Source: Berberis thunbergii (taxonomy: Eukaryota; Streptophyta; Magnoliopsida; Ranunculales; Berberidaceae). From it: a stretch of 64,000 nt of DNA. This document shows, piece by piece, positions 1 through 10,599 of this stretch. The first letter of the stretch is position 1; the number at the start of each line of letters is the position of its first letter. The notes under the pieces are model-generated. The model had not been told where the DNA came from, made no database searches, and worked only from the letters and a program-made list of their open reading frames with translations. A program made the translations under genes and the position numbers. The stretch covers positions 806,001 to 870,000 of the forward strand of contig QNQO01000196.1 of the NCBI GenBank assembly GCA_003290165.1. Reading direction: 5' to 3'.

Positions 1-539
1 ATTCATGGTTATGTTGTTTAGGCACATAATCTGTATTGAGACATTTCCTTATTGCTCAAGATTTATCAGAGTTGTACAACACATATATTATTGAAGGAAG
101 CACTGATAGTTTCGAAATTCATTGTACCTGTATTGGACACAGTTATGGCTATACAAGTGTTCAACACGGTGTTTAAAGTCTCGTGCAGTCAACAGACCGG
201 ATACGGTGACGTTACTTTTTTTTTCTTTTTTTTCTTTAGATGGCTCAAATAGCGCCCATTGCGTCGATTTTTTTGTTTGGCTTAGTCTCCATGTCAGAGA
301 ACTTATGGAGCCATACACTTGGTGTACATCACATGGTTCTTCTGCATCCCTAGTGAAATTTAAATTTGACAATCAAGTTAATTATCTAACCTTTTACATC
401 CTTATGTTGTGAGAGGAAATGGAGTGCTTATATTAACATCCACAAATTGAAAAGGAATCAAATGCTCCCATCCAACAAGCTGAAGAGTTGGCTTTGCATT
501 CCAGTTTTCACTTTTCTGTCAAGATCTAAAGAATACAAG
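1..539. other. No gene recognised
   Basis: I see no supported gene in this stretch. Short overlapping open frames occur on both strands but none resembles a known protein. A T-rich run with interspersed C lies near 215-237. It may be intergenic or lie inside a long intron of the pBRP gene further right. Confidence 0.5.
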
Positions 540-1453
540 TAAGGTGAGCCTAACTCGTACCGTTTAAATTTTAACGATTCCGATTCGGATCGGTTTCTTC
601 ATTTTGAACGTTGGAACCGAACCAAACTCGAACCGTTTACAACGGTTCGGTTCCAAATGGTTCCTGTATAATATTATGCAATCCTGTATAATATTGATGC
701 ATCCCACTGCGAGTAAGAGTTGGTGATAAACAAAAAATTATTTCTATTCCCCCAGTAGATATGGAATGTTTCAATATTAGGCCACCCTAGCACAACTGCA
801 CAAGTAGTGAAGTGTCAAATTTGATAAACAACAACTCATTCAGCTCACACAACATGTGAAAGATAGAAAATGTCAAATAGATATCTATCTATCTCAATAG
901 GACAAAGTTACATATAATTCTTAAAGTGAAATCAAACTTAATAACATTTTAACAATACATAGCTCATTTTACAAGCAATCAAGCACGTTCACCCCTGATT
1001 CGACGAGCAAGTTGGATGTCTTTAGGCTGCGGCTAATCCATTGTTTGTGAGGGTGCCTTTCAGTTTCAATGGAAGATGCAAAAAACCAAAATGCATGGCT
1101 TCTGTTAAATGAAGAAAAAAAAGTAAAAAATGAAAACGTCAACTAGGTTCGAACCTGCGCGGGTGTAGCCCAACAGATGTCAAGTCTATCCCCTTAACCA
1201 GTCGGCCATATAGACATTGCTGTGAGATTGGTTTTGATTTTAAATTTATTATCTAACTGTTTAATTATCGGATCGGAATCGAACCGTTTTAAACAAAAAT
1301 TTAGGAACCGAAACCGAACCGTTTAAGAACGGTTCCCGAACCGAACCGAATCGTTTCATAATTTTAAAAATAAAAACCAAACCATTTGGAGTAAAACGGT
1401 TCGGTTCGGTTCTGTTTGGATCCGCGGTTCCTTAACCCGTTTGCCCATCCCTA
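540..1453. mobile_element. hAT-like non-autonomous element (degenerate)
   Basis: Both ends are dense in GGTTCGGTTC/GAACCGAACC motifs in opposite orientation (about 560-665 and 1260-1425). The right end read on the minus strand begins TAGGGATGGGCAAACGGGTT, a terminus common in plant hAT elements. The left end TAAGGTGAGCCTAACTCGT is a diverged inverted match. No 8-bp target duplication is visible, and there is no transposase. The interior carries a tRNA-Ser-like sequence. The family is inferred from terminus and subterminal repeat style only. Confidence 0.4.
1137..1215 (-). pseudogene. tRNA-Ser(UGA)-like pseudogene
   Basis: On the minus strand a D-arm block (GGCCGACTGGTTAAGG), an anticodon arm with loop CTTGACA (anticodon TGA) closed by a 5-bp stem, a long class II variable arm, and a T-loop GGTTCGAACC follow one another with tRNA-Ser spacing. 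The acceptor strands (GTCTATA at the 5' end, GTTGAC near the 3' end) no longer pair and the T stem is mismatched. It is therefore called a decayed copy. It lies inside the hAT-like element, so it may have been carried there or be the head of an old SINE. Confidence 0.6.
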
Positions 1454-1611
1454 GGGCCCTAGCTATGGCGCTATGTCAGGCCCAAGGTCATGAAACGCTC
1501 GCCTAGAATGCCTAGGTGTTGCCTAAGATTACATAGGTTCGACTCGTACTCATATCCTAGTTTTTATAATGATTAGTGCCTTGCGCTAATTACTGAATAT
1601 AACAATCCAAT

Positions 1612-1905
1612 TGATGTAATTAGAATATTTAGTAATATTAGCAATAGTAGTATTTTAGACAATAATATAAATTCTAGTATTATTGTAATAGGGTTTCCAA
1701 TTAGGCTTCTAACATTGGTTTCATATTCGGTTTAAGGTTTTCTTTTTATAAATAAGAGTGTAGATAGTTAATTGTATTCAGTTGATTGATAAAAGAAAGT
1801 TTATTTCATGTATTTATCGTTGATTTACTATATCGTTAAATTTATTTTATTTCATTTTTCGTATTATCTTTCAATTTTCGTTATTCTGTAAATTTTATTC
1901 TATCA
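1612..1905 (+). repeat. 5' LTR
   Basis: Begins TGATGTAATTAG and ends in TATCA. It is matched by the right LTR along its length, for example in the blocks around 1630-1720 and 3520-3554 plus 4184-4250. Length 294 bp. Confidence 0.85.
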
Positions 1906-1907
1906 AT

Positions 1908-1920
1908 TGGTATCAGAGCC
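1908..1920 (+). other. Primer binding site, tRNA-iMet
   Basis: TGGTATCAGAGCC, complementary to the 3' end of plant initiator Met tRNA, two bases after the left LTR. Confidence 0.9.
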
Positions 1921-2557
1921 AAAAAAGTTCTTATTGTTTGGTTCGAGTTGAAAAAAAGATTTCGAAGAAAGAGGATCAAAGATTCAAAGAAAAATTGAAA
2001 GAAGCCGAAAAAGAGCAAAACAAAAACAAAAAAACTCACCAAAATCACCAGCGTTGCCGCTAACGTCGCAACCACAGTTCCTTCGTAGCCCTCCAACCAT
2101 CCACCTTCTCGCAGTTGCCGTCAGCAAATAAAGTCATCCCCTCGATCGCCTCCCAGCGTCGTCCATCGACCCCTCACAAGCCTAGTCACTTCCTCCGTTG
2201 CCCTGCCGCTGTCCAATCCACCATCCAAGCCAGTCGCATGTTTTCCCCATCACTGCTATCGCACGTCCCCGCAGTCGCAAGCCTTCCGTTCGCGTCATCG
2301 TCATAGTCCATTGAGCATCTCCTCTTTGTTCGGACACAATGCCCTTTCCCCTTTCTTGCAATTATGTGGGGGAGTAAAAACACTTTTCGGAAGTTCTAAA
2401 TAAGCTCCTGACCAAAATTTATTAGTTGTTTCTTATTCCCATTGGCTATTTATACCCTTGTTCCTATGAGAGCACCCCTTCTGATTTTATTAGTTAGTCC
2501 CTAGTTCATTGGCTATTTTCACCCCACGAATTTTGAGAGCCTCACCAGTGAAAAAAA

Positions 2558-2893
2558 ATGAGTAGCCCATATTATGACCCAAATCTATTCCCTTATTATT
2601 CCTATTAGTACCCATCCCATTCAGTGTCCCCATATCAATACCAATCTCACCCAAGCCCGAGTATAGCCCAATACCCCACGGTGTTTTATAGCAATTATCC
2701 TCCAATTTACTCTTTGCCACTACGAACCACTTATGTCCCCTCTTACACTCAAATTGAACTCGTTTCTCCTATACCACAACCTCCAATGAACACTGACATA
2801 AAACCCTACCACCTAAACCACTATGCCCTACACCCACACCCCAATTTGCTAGTGATGTACCCCCATTACACTCTCCATTGTGATACAGTTTGA
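2558..2893 (+). pseudogene. Pro/Tyr-rich reading frame inside the LTR element
   Basis: Starting at the ATG at 2558 this frame is rich in Pro, Tyr and Ser and has one in-frame stop near 2607; it then runs open to 2893. No domain is recognised. The position between the primer site and the 3' LTR suggests a relic gag-like or accessory ORF, but this is inference from position only. Further broken frames continue to about 3280. Confidence 0.3.
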
Positions 2894-3506
2894 GACAGAT
2901 ATAGATAAGCTTTTGTGAGATGAGCGAAAGATTCGAGAGAGTCAGACACAATTGGAAGCAGAAGAACTTGCTCAGAAACGCCATAGAGATTTCTGAGAAT
3001 GGCTAAAACAAATGCATTAGAAGATTGTCGATGAGATTAGAGTGTTTTGGAACTACAAAATATGGAAGGAAGATGAACTTGCACATACACACAGACGGAT
3101 GAGCCATAGTCCATTCCACTTTTGTATGAAGTTAAGGGAATCATCTCAGGTACTCGATTTCGGATTTGTGAGCCATTTGACTTGTGCGAATTCTTTCCCA
3201 TTTTTTGAGCTAACAAAGGATGTGTCTACAACGACAGTCATAGTCATGATGATTATGTTGATCCATATTGGAGCATTTTTGTGACACGCTTATGCACATG
3301 CTTCTTCTCATACAGCTTTCGGTTATTTGACTCGCATTGGTTTCGTTCTAAGTTGGTTTTTCAATTTTTAGTCAGTGTGCATCGTGGCAAGTTTCGTGAA
3401 AGAATGCTTCGAGTGCACTTCACTTATGTTCAGTGACCGGTTGCTTGTGCTACTCATACTTTTTAGACTTTAAGCTCGAGAACGAGATTTTTCAAACTGG
3501 AGAGGT

Positions 3507-4431
3507 TGATGTAATTAGGATATTTAATAATATTAGCAATAGTAGTATTTTAAGCAGTGTTCTAAAAAACGCTAGGCGGAGAGCAGGTGCCCAGCGCCTA
3601 GGCGGTCTTAGGTTTTGTATTATAACTTTAATAATTTACAAAAGTTAGGCATAATACCTTATCAATTACATCCAATTTAATGCCAATATACATATGCAAA
3701 ATTAAAAAACATGAAAAATTAACAATCATGAACAAAATTTATTAAAACTCAAATGACTGAAGTTGGTCATGATGGGTACTTTATACAAAGTTGAATTTGT
3801 GGACAAATATCCAAACCTACTCTTTTATTTTTCTTCAAATTGCATGAATAACTTAAGTCATGTTTGATAAAATTTACATTACTAAAATTGGTACCGGCAG
3901 ATCCTTTGAGAATTTCATTAAGTAATCATCATTTGCTACATTTAGACATATACTGAATAAAAATAATTAAATTGTTTATTTCTAAAAAAGAGGAAAGAAA
4001 AATAAAATAAAAAGACAATCGGCCTTATTAAAAAAAAACTCGCCCAGACCCCGCCTAGGCCGCCCAGACCTTGCCTAGATCACCCAGACTGCCCAGAACC
4101 CGCCCAACCATCAATCTGGGCATTTTTCTACCTTCTAGCGCCTAGGCGCTGCCTAGGCCGATTTTTAGAACATTGATTTTAAGTAGTATTAGAAATTCTA
4201 GTATTATTGTAATAGTGTTTCCAATTAAGGTTCTAACATTGGTATCCTATTAGGTGTAGGTTTTTTTTTTTTAACAAACATGAGCATAGGTAGTTTATTG
4301 TAATCAGTAGATTAATGATAAGAAGTTTATTTCGTTAATTTATCGTTGTTTTACATTATTGTTCAATTTATTTAATTTAATATTTTGCATTCTCATTCAA
4401 TTTTCGCTATCCCGCAAGTTTTATTTTGTCA
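3507..4431 (+). repeat. 3' LTR interrupted by a hAT MITE
   Basis: The LTR sequence runs 3507-3554, is broken by the element at 3555-4175, and resumes after the duplicated 8-mer to end in GTCA at 4431. Without insertion and target duplication it is 296 bp. Confidence 0.85.
3555..4175. mobile_element. hAT-type MITE with perfect 8-bp target duplication
   Basis: Terminal inverted repeats read CAGTGTTCTAAAAA at the left and TTTTTAGAACATTG at the right (one difference). The element is flanked by the identical 8-mer ATTTTAAG at 3547-3554 and 4176-4183, the hallmark target-site size of hAT transposons. Subterminal regions are rich in GCCTAGGCG motifs. It is 621 bp with no transposase. It inserted after the host LTR element had duplicated its LTR, since the left LTR lacks it. 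Confidence 0.93.
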
Positions 4432-4619
4432 ACATTATATTGTTTTTCTGATAAAAAAAAAGAATAAATCGTATGACTGTGTTTGTATTGTGGCCACGCA
4501 AACCAGATATTGTTTCCTTTGGAGCTGTGTACTATTGTTTCTTTTATGATTTTATCTCTTCAAGTTTTTGAACATTTTTTTGGATTCTAGAGGTCTCTTT
4601 CGCATAGTCTTCTTTGCAT

Positions 4620-5260
4620 CCTGCGCATTCCATGATGATATATTCACTAGATATTCTTACTCATGGACAAAAAGTCAGACTGGGTGTCTGCTCATTATAG
4701 TACGAAAGTTGGGACTTTGCTGAAGATGTGACTTATTGCAGCCCATCGAATGTGACCGTTCTCCTTTGCTTCTGAGGTAGAAATGACTTTGGGAAATTCT
4801 CTACCTAATGTCCATTTTTCTTTTCATGTTGAAGGAGTATGGAATCAGATTACAATTATTGATGTCCTTGCTAGAAGAGGAATGCATATCATGGAACTCG
4901 TATATGTTGCAAGCTTGTGGATGAATCTACAGAGCATATCCTCATTTAGTGCATACTGCCTAGAGGTATGGAATTATTGTTTTACTTTGTTTGGAGTCGA
5001 GTGGGTGCTTTCTTATTCGTTTATTGAGGTTCTCGTCTCATGGAAGTCTAAAGCATGGGCTGAGGGGGTGAGGAAGCTCTTGTTCTCACTTATAGGTTAT
5101 AGCATATGCCATCTGTTGGGGAAGGGCGTTTAACAATGAGACTTCGGGTGGAAGAAAGCTTCGCATGGAAATTTTGGGTAATCGTGTCAGGGGATAACTA
5201 ATCCTATGGTCCACTTGTTTTAGAATTTAGGATTTCCTCTCTTAGTTTTGGATAATGTTA
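4620..5260 (+). pseudogene. L1-type LINE remnant (zf-RVT end of ORF2)
   Basis: The open frame 4783-5133 (116 aa) resembles the C-terminal zinc-binding (zf-RVT) domain of plant L1 reverse transcriptases: a DVLARRGM segment, a Leu/Trp-rich middle, then LEVWNYCFTLFGVEWVL, which matches the usual ELW..LFSLFGV.WVLP layout. The usual Cys/His residues are mostly lost and the reverse transcriptase core is absent. It is a 5'-truncated, decayed insertion. Confidence 0.6.
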
Positions 5261-6304
5261 TATTTAGTGTAAAGCCTCTTTATGATGCATTTCAGTTGCT
5301 GTTGTGTTTTGCTATCCTTATCATAAAATTCTAATAATATAAAAATAAAAATAATAGAAAGAAAGAGGGGATGCTTTGAGGGGAAGTTTTGGGATGATGT
5401 GGACTTTAATCTAATGAGGGATTGAACTGGTTTAGACACTGAATTATTTGGCCTTCAAATGGGTTGAATTACTATACTGCTTAGCGAGGTTTGAATTCAC
5501 CAATTAGCAGGTATAGTTAACAATTTGGCAAGGTATCCAAACCTTTAAATAGTCCCATGCTGCATCGTTCATTATACATGATCTATTTTTAGCTAAAGCC
5601 TAAAGGCAGCTAGTTACTTGGACATACAGCCACAAGTCACCATGCAATGTGTGAGTTGACTGGGTGATGTATTGGAGCTCATACGCTGAAGTACTGCTAC
5701 TGGGAAGGTCTTTTATAATTGGATGAGTGCTGGAAACAGCACTGTTTACAGCTTTGTAATAGAAAGCCGTCGACCAATGTTTGTTGCCCAAAGTATTCTT
5801 ATTATCGATATCCATCTGTCATTTGCGTTTTAATTGTAGTGCTTTCTGTAACTGTAAGAAATAGTTTGTCTCAGAAGGATCAATTACTTCACTTTGGGTC
5901 ATTTCTTAAAATGCTGTTATTTGCTCGGGGAGAAGCATCATTTGCCAGCTGGTCAGATTCAGGAGAGGAAGTCACGAGGGGAGCTTGAAGGTTCTCTTTG
6001 GGGTCAATTTGGTGACAGCGAGAAGCTTGAAGCTCAGTCTAAGTCAAAATATACTATAAACGGGGAGTTTTGAGCCAGGAAGCAAGGGCAGAGAATAGAA
6101 GTAAAAAGTGGTTGCCTGATGTGGAAAAAAACTGGGCCAGTTGGGAGAAATTAATGCTTGGCATGGGGGTAGTAGGGGGCAAAAATAGGACACATCTTAT
6201 TTTTTAGCTGTTATTCATTACGTCTCTAGGCATCTCAGTTTTATATTTATGCTCTTTTGTTTTGTTCACCCATTTTTCAACACTTGCTACCTCATCTGTA
6301 ACAG
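5261..6304. other. Region upstream of the pBRP exons; nothing recognised
   Basis: I searched this stretch for upstream pBRP exons (zinc ribbon, first cyclin fold) and did not find them. Short open frames occur at 5719-5988 on the plus strand without similarity I recognise. It ends in a normal 3' splice site (CTGTAACAG) just before the exon at 6305, so the last part behaves like intron. Confidence 0.5.
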
Positions 6305-7478
6305 GAAATTTCTATCGCTGCTAATCTTCCCCAGAAAGAGATTGGAAAGTACATCAAGATACTGGGAGAGGCTCTGCAACTGAGTCAGCCTATTAACAGT
6401 AATTCCATAGCGGTTCATATGCCAAGATTTTGCACTCTCCTTCAACTGAACAAATCTGCCCAGGTATCTTTCATTAGAAACATGATTGCACTTATAATAC
6501 CAATTTTCATGTTACACGACAAAGACCTGCTAGTTACTAAGATTGAGCAAGTTAGTCACAGTGCAGTCTCATGATTCATTTGTCTAATATATTTGAATTT
6601 AAAAAAGAATCTACAAACTGATTGATTCACTAGCCATCTGCTCCTTTTCCCCCAAGATGTTCTTCTTTTGTGGTGAAACTGAATTTTGCCTATTATGATT
6701 GCAGAAGTTGGCAACTCATATTGGAGAGGTTGTAATCAATAAGTGTTTCTGCACCCGTAGAAACCCAATTAGTATTTCTGCGGCTGCAATCTATCTGGCT
6801 TGCCAACTAGAGGATAAGCGCAAGACCCAGGCTGAGATTTGCAAAGTGACAGGTCTAACTGAGGTCACACTGCGGAAAGTGTACAAGGAGCTACTTGAGA
6901 ATTGGGATGATCTGCTTCCAGCTAACTACACCCCAGCTGTTCCTCCAGAGAAAGCATTCCCCACAACTGCAATTACCTCAGGTCGTTCAGCTCCGAGGAT
7001 TGATCCAAGTGAGATCACTAGTACTACAGACAAAGATAAACTGACTGAGGTTTTGGTGACCGATAATCTGGCCAAGGGCAAACTGGATGCTACAGAAAAA
7101 GGAAAATCCTTCTGGCAGCGTCCACATTCATTTGCGGTGCAAAGTTCGAGGCATGTTCATGGGGAGAAGAATCAATCAAAACCTCGAGATATTGACATCA
7201 ATGAGACGCAAGTGACCCCATCAGAGTTGATGGAAAATATAAATAGAGATTCAAAGGCTACTAACAGTTCCCAGAAACAACCAACTCAGCTTTCTGGCAC
7301 GTCGGTTACAAATGGGGGTTCCAAAACCTGGCCATTTCATGCTAAGAATACATCTGGTGCCTCTCATGCCCAGTTTGCACAGCCACCAAAGATATCAGGT
7401 CCTTCAGAACATATAGTCGGTGAGAGTGAAAACAGAAGCGAGGAGGCTGATCATTCTGGGAGTACAGAGAAGCCATAA
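6305..7478 (+). CDS. PBRP: Plant-specific TFIIB-related protein pBRP, 3' exons
   Basis: Two exons, 6305-6463 (53 codons) and 6705-7478 (257 codons plus stop), are joined by a 241-bp GT-AG intron in matching phase. The product matches the C-terminal 310 residues or so of pBRP, a plant-only TFIIB relative of about 500 aa known from Arabidopsis as a general-transcription-factor-like protein associated with the plastid envelope. Visible here are the end of the first and all of the second cyclin-like repeat (EIGKYIKILGEALQLSQPIN; RRNPISISAAAIYLACQLED; AEICKVTGLTEVTLRKVYKE), then a hydrophilic Ser/Thr/Lys-rich tail ending in STEKP. There are no stops or frameshifts. The N-terminal zinc ribbon and first half of the core are not found in 6.3 kb upstream. 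Either the gene has a very long TE-filled intron starting left of the window, or this is a 5'-truncated duplicate. A retained intron argues against retroposition. Confidence 0.85.
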
Positions 7479-8881
7479 ACTTCCAGGACTTTAGTCAAGT
7501 TTCTGGTAGCCTATCGTCTGCTACACCAGTGGGAATGAATATGCCCAATGGATGACAGTTGTACATATGAATTTGAAGGATTCCTAGATCCTTGCTGTAA
7601 TATAATATTTCTTACTCTTTTCTCCCCTTCAAAGTAGTTTTAAACATGGTCAACATTGTCAGGATTAAGCTCCATAGGGTTTGTATCTTTTTACTATTGC
7701 AGGTGGGAGAATGTTGTACTGTCCATTTAAAGGTTTTAAGACGAATGATTTGGTTTTGCAATGAACCTTTCAAGTATTATGCTCATCATTCTTTCGTATG
7801 TCAAGAAAGATGCAAAACAACTTGACAAAAAGCTTAGCTTATTATCTATTCCCGCCGCACCTACTGAAGCCTCAAAATTTTGAAGGTGGGTGCACTTTGT
7901 TTACAAAAAATCCATGTTCGCAGGACTTCCATGTCCGTGTTTCAAAATTTTACACTTTAGCTATTTAAAAATAGTCATTGTCCTACGCCACGCAATATTT
8001 TTTTTTTTGCATGAGATAGGGGTAAAATAGTATATTTTTACTATTGCAGGGGGAGAATCTTGCCTTTTGGTTTAATTGATTATTCTCAATTGGTTGTTTG
8101 TGTTTCAACTTCGATTTGAGAACATTTCCTTTAAATATGAGAAGATGGATATGTAGATATAGAAGTAGGGAGAGAAAAGTGGGGAACGGGAAGTTACGGT
8201 TAGATGTTAGTTACCTAATGGATTTCTTGCAAAAAGACTTGGACGTCAATATTTAATAACTGCTGCTCTCATCATCATGAAACGTTTTAAAAGAACTGAA
8301 AAATCGGATTGGGTTCCCTAATCAATCATTGGCTATAAAAAAAGTTTCCCTAAATATATTTATAATCAAAAAAATCTAGAGGGGGACAAACCCGACTACT
8401 ACAAATTTAGAACTACAATCATATCACAAACATGAGATAATCTCCTCATAAACCACAGAGAAGGAGAAGTTCCCACCAATATATCTTTCGGAAGATCTTC
8501 TTGAGCTAGACCATCTAAAAAATCCATAGAAAATTCCCAAATTTTTGGACCACTCGTCAAAATATGAGCAACCGAAGCAAAAAAGAATCATCCACTCCTA
8601 GTCATAGTTGTGTTAATGTCACTCCAACACCACTCTTTAAGAGAGTTCAATGTCAATGGAATGCGGGGACTCCTTGAATCATGAAAAGACAACCACACCA
8701 CCAAAAAGCCAAAGATTGATGGAAGATGGACAACCCTTGATCTAAGCGAAATTGAGAAGAAGATGTTCCGCATACACAAAACAAAACAACACAAAAAAAA
8801 GTCCGCTTGATGACAACAAGTAAGAGAGATTACCTCGTTGAGGAAGTTGGAAAATCACCAATCACCGTTTTTTCAGACTAA
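7479..8881. other. 3' flank of pBRP; no further gene
   Basis: Probable 3' UTR follows the stop, with AT-rich poly(A)-signal-like sequence near 7598-7612 (TAATATAATATTTC). A short motif, TTTTTACTATTGCAGG(T/G)GGGAGAAT, occurs twice (about 7689 and 8034). The rest is AT-rich with short spurious frames, and I recognise no gene or element ends up to 8881. Confidence 0.45.
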
Positions 8882-9503
8882 GAGGGTGTTTGTTTTTTTG
8901 TTATAAATATACTCATATATCTTAATAGAAGTGGGACATTCTAAATGGGGTGTTTGTTTTTAATTTTGATTAGACGTTGAAGTTTTGATTGGAGTAAGCA
9001 CCGGGGGGTGTTGATCACTTAGCACTGAGTGCTTAATGAAAATTCATTCCAATAAAACCTCAAGACAAATTTGTAATGACTATTGTGCTACCCCCTTCTC
9101 CACCGATACCCTCTTTTCTACCTCTTTTTTTTTTTTTTTTATCACGCAAACAATATCATCACCATCGCCGCCACACTCCCTTTCCTCTTGTTCCTTCTCT
9201 TTCTCTTGAGATTATATGATGACTAGAGATGGATATATGGTGGTTTCTGGTGGTGGTGGAAGGGGATCTCCGTGGTGTTTGGAGGAGTTAATGTTAGTGA
9301 TTTGTGGTGGCGGTGGGAGTTGTGGTGATTGGCAAAAATATAAAAAACTCAAGTCAACACCTAAAAATAGATTCTTTTAATTTTACAACTTCTGATCAGC
9401 AACTCCTTCAGAAGCAAAACAAACAGTTCAATGAGAAGCTCGTTCAGAACTTCTAACTGTGGTTCGAAATTAGCTTCTAAGCACTTAATAAAAACAAACA
9501 CTC
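8882..9503. mobile_element. Tourist-like (PIF/Harbinger) MITE
   Basis: Terminal inverted repeats GAGGGTGTTTGTTTTT and AAAAACAAACACTC are flanked on both sides by the trinucleotide TAA (8879-8881 and 9504-9506), the target preference of PIF/Harbinger elements. Length 622 bp. A second TIR-like copy (TGGGGTGTTTGTTTTTA) sits about 60 bp inside the left end. There is no transposase; the middle contains a T-run and GGTGGTGG-rich sequence. Confidence 0.75.
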
Positions 9504-9750
9504 TAAAAAATTAATTATAAATAATAGAGAATAAACCAAGGAATGATACACTAAGGTGGAAGAAACAAATCCAATAAGATATTCTCGGATCTGTAAAAGA
9601 GATTTGAGAAACAAACCCAGTCAGAGGCTAAATAAGAACTCTCAAAATGAAAATTTACAATATTCACCCTGTACTAAAAACCCTTCCTAAGAATAGAGAA
9701 AAACATTACAAAAGAATATGAAAATATGGGTAAACTTTGAAGGACACTTA

Positions 9751-10079
9751 GGGTGTGTTTGGTTGCATGGAATCCTATGCCATGGAAATCCATGAGGGGA
9801 CCACTACATTTTAGGCTAAATTGATACATCACTCCACATTTACCATTTGACCACCATTTGATTTTGTGATCAATGGTGGGAATGGAAGTCCCATGAACAT
9901 GGGAATCTCACTCCTTGCCCCCCCAAGGCATGTGATTCTCATGTTCATGGGAGTTTCATTCTTACCATTGATTACAAAACCAAATGGTGAATGTGAAGTG
10001 ATATATCAATTTAGCCTAAAATGTAGTGGTCCCCTCATGGATTCCCATGGCATAAGATTCCATGCAACCAAACACACCC
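9751..10079. mobile_element. Hairpin Tourist MITE with TTA target duplication
   Basis: The 329-bp element is almost wholly an inverted repeat. The left arm starting GGGTGTGTTTGGTTGCATGG is mirrored by the right arm ending CCATGCAACCAAACACACCC. Pairing extends over roughly 100 bp or more per arm with few mismatches. It is flanked by TTA at 9748-9750 and 10080-10082. The high arm similarity implies a fairly recent insertion. A transcript through it would fold into a long hairpin. Confidence 0.93.
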
Positions 10080-10599
10080 TTAGAATGTTAGATGTGAAAA
10101 TTGGGGTAGTGAGACGAGATCTAGATCCGAGAAAAAGAGATTTGATAAATGGATGGAGAAGTGGGGAAAAAGGAGTAACTGTGAAGACAAAAGCTTGGGA
10201 AGTTTGAATAAGAACAAGGAGTATATGCGTTTCAAACTGAAGTGGACCCCACAACTGTGTATGAGATTTGAGGCTGTTTTTTTTTTAATAACAAGAGCAA
10301 CTAGAGGTTGGAGGAGAAATCAATCTACTCTTCCATCCTAAATCTGCTGGTTGGTTCATGGATTGATGTCACAACAATTGAATCTCATTCCTGTTCCCCC
10401 TATTGTCTCTCAGAGGGTTAAAAGAAAAATCGAGGGAGGCTCACGAAACCCTAGATAACCTGTAAATTTGAATTGAATAGGTTTAACGCATGCACAAATA
10501 GAGAGGCATGGTATCCATGGAGTTATCCAAGCAACAGGAGGCATTGCAAAGGTTTCCCATACTAGTGCACCAATTCATGCTCAACGAATGGATTGAGCG

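Larger units (their letters stand above)
1612..4431 (+). mobile_element. Non-autonomous LTR retrotransposon (tRNA-iMet primed)
   Basis: The element has two direct LTRs (1612-1905 and 3507-4431). The right copy is 296 bp once a 621-bp hAT insertion and its 8-bp target duplication are subtracted, against 294 bp for the left copy. A primer binding site for initiator Met tRNA (TGGTATCAGAGCC) follows the left LTR, and purine-rich ACTGGAGAGG precedes the right one. The interior is about 1.6 kb with no reverse transcriptase or integrase, so it depends on a partner in trans. The iMet primer site suggests Copia relatedness, but many TRIM/LARD elements use it. No flanking 5-bp target duplication is clear. 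Confidence 0.85.

Noticed and set aside
88..412. Overlapping frames of 94-96 aa on both strands
   Set aside because: No similarity recognised, overlap on opposite strands, and a homopolymer T run inside.
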